Positions 63,467 to 64,000 of a stretch of DNA of 64,000 bases are shown one piece after another. The stretch covers positions 2,542,001 to 2,606,000 of the forward strand of contig NZ_CP025086.1 in assembly GCF_004135935.1 (NCBI RefSeq), read 5' to 3'. The position numbers and the translations under genes were made by a program. Under the pieces are notes generated by a model, which was given only the letters and a program-made list of their open reading frames with translations, was not told the DNA's origin and ran no database searches. The DNA comes from Methylovirgula ligni (GTDB lineage Bacteria; Pseudomonadota; Alphaproteobacteria; Rhizobiales; Beijerinckiaceae). How positions within the stretch are numbered: the first letter of the stretch is position 1; every line of letters starts with the position of its first letter.

Positions 63467-64000
63467 TTAAGCCTGCGTCAATTCCGGTGCACGCGCGTCT
63501 TCCAGCACATCCTTGACGCTGGCGCGGATGAGCTTGCTGAGCGCGGCAAGGGCGGCGCGGCGCGGATGGCTCGGCCGGAAGATGAGCCGGACCCGGCGGC
63601 GCGCCTTGGTGCCGCTGAGACGGCGCGCCACGAGCGGGCCGGGCAGGGGCTGCTCCTGCTTCAGCGCCAGCGCCGGGATCAGCGTCATGCCATAGCCGGC
63701 TGCCGCCATATGCAGCAACGTCTTCAGGCTTGTCGCGCGCATATCGGCGATCGCCTCTTCGGCATTCTTCGGCGCCCCGCAGAGTTCAAGCGCCTGGTCG
63801 CGCAGGCAATGGCCATCGGTCAAGAGCAGCAGCGATTGCGGGTCGATGTCGGCAATCGTGATTTTGTTCTTTTTGGCGAGCGGATTATCGGTGCCGAGGA
63901 CGAGCCAGAAATCCTCGTCGAAGAGCGTCTCGGCGGTGAGCGCCAGCGTCTCCGGGTCCGAGGCGATGATCGCCGCATCGAGCTTGCCGACTGTGACCAA
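63467..64000 (-). CDS. oxyR: OxyR, LysR-type peroxide regulator, 5' end outside window
   Basis: The 177 residues seen are the C-terminal effector domain of a LysR protein; the helix-turn-helix lies right of the window. LLLLTDGHCLRDQALELC holds both redox cysteines in the OxyR spacing (first Cys in GHC, second nine residues later), which form a disulfide on peroxide exposure. MAAAGYGMTLIPALALK is also typical. Confidence 0.9.
   Translation of the reverse strand: MVTVGKLDAAIIASDPETLALTAETLFDEDFWLVLGTDNPLAKKNKITIADIDPQSLLLLTDGHCLRDQALELCGAPKNAEEAIADMRATSLKTLLHMAAAGYGMTLIPALALKQEQPLPGPLVARRLSGTKARRRVRLIFRPSHPRRAALAALSKLIRASVKDVLEDARAPELTQA

Overview
The window reads as chromosome from a GC-rich methylotrophic alphaproteobacterium of the Hyphomicrobiales (Rhizobiales). 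A Beijerinckiaceae- or Methylocystaceae-like host is my best guess. The reasons are a complete mxaFJGIRSACKL methanol dehydrogenase operon of alphaproteobacterial order, a divK-pleD pair, an EipB (DUF1849) envelope protein, and the block topA-rnr-DUF983-Nudix with rpmG nearby. Genus is inference; no rRNA gene is present.

Left part, about 1-16000 (accessory DNA). It opens with two tandem secreted DUF1254/DUF1214 proteins, the first cut by the window edge. They are followed by a decayed conjugation module on the minus strand: a CopG-like protein, a traG broken by a one-base frameshift, and only the last ~45 codons of a DUF3363-type relaxase. A membrane diguanylate cyclase comes next. At 7278-11459 lies an apparently intact CBASS anti-phage locus. 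A divergent CapH/CapP-type regulator pair (HTH plus ImmA-like protease) faces an operon of CD-NTase, a stand-alone E2-like protein and a patatin phospholipase effector. At 11839-14948 is a plasmid- or satellite-like replication module (AlpA-like HTH, unrecognised Rep-like protein, DUF927 ATPase) with three copies of a 20-bp gapped motif, then an unknown gene.

Middle part, 16600-35118 (methanol oxidation). Four secreted proteins of unknown function lie on the minus strand, among them a 490-residue protein with about 28 cysteines and a paralogous pair. They are divergent from the mxa operon. That operon encodes the calcium-type methanol dehydrogenase subunits MxaF and MxaI, cytochrome cL (MxaG), MxaJ, the MxaRSACKL maturation set and a further c-type cytochrome. 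A cupin gene follows, then mxaD and a beta-propeller gene on the opposite strand, then a histidine kinase/LuxR-type regulator pair resembling MoxYX. A tyrosine integrase (35372-36673) and a 45-nt 3' fragment of a tRNA-Lys gene (36821-36865) follow. I read them as the right-hand end of a tRNA-Lys island that may include everything to the left, mxa cluster included.

Right part, 37000-64000 (core chromosome). It carries small envelope proteins, an alpha/beta hydrolase, an ABATE/CGNR regulator, pyrE, a fatty acid hydroxylase-family protein, RidA, EipB, divK-pleD, rpmG, then the minus-strand series topA-rnr-DUF983-Nudix-MFS. Further on are an acyltransferase, pyrB with a dihydroorotase-like partner lacking its metal-binding histidines, a glxBCD/mgsABC-type operon (glutamate synthase-like, possibly methylamine use), an aldo/keto reductase, a DUF2214 membrane protein and the 3' part of oxyR.
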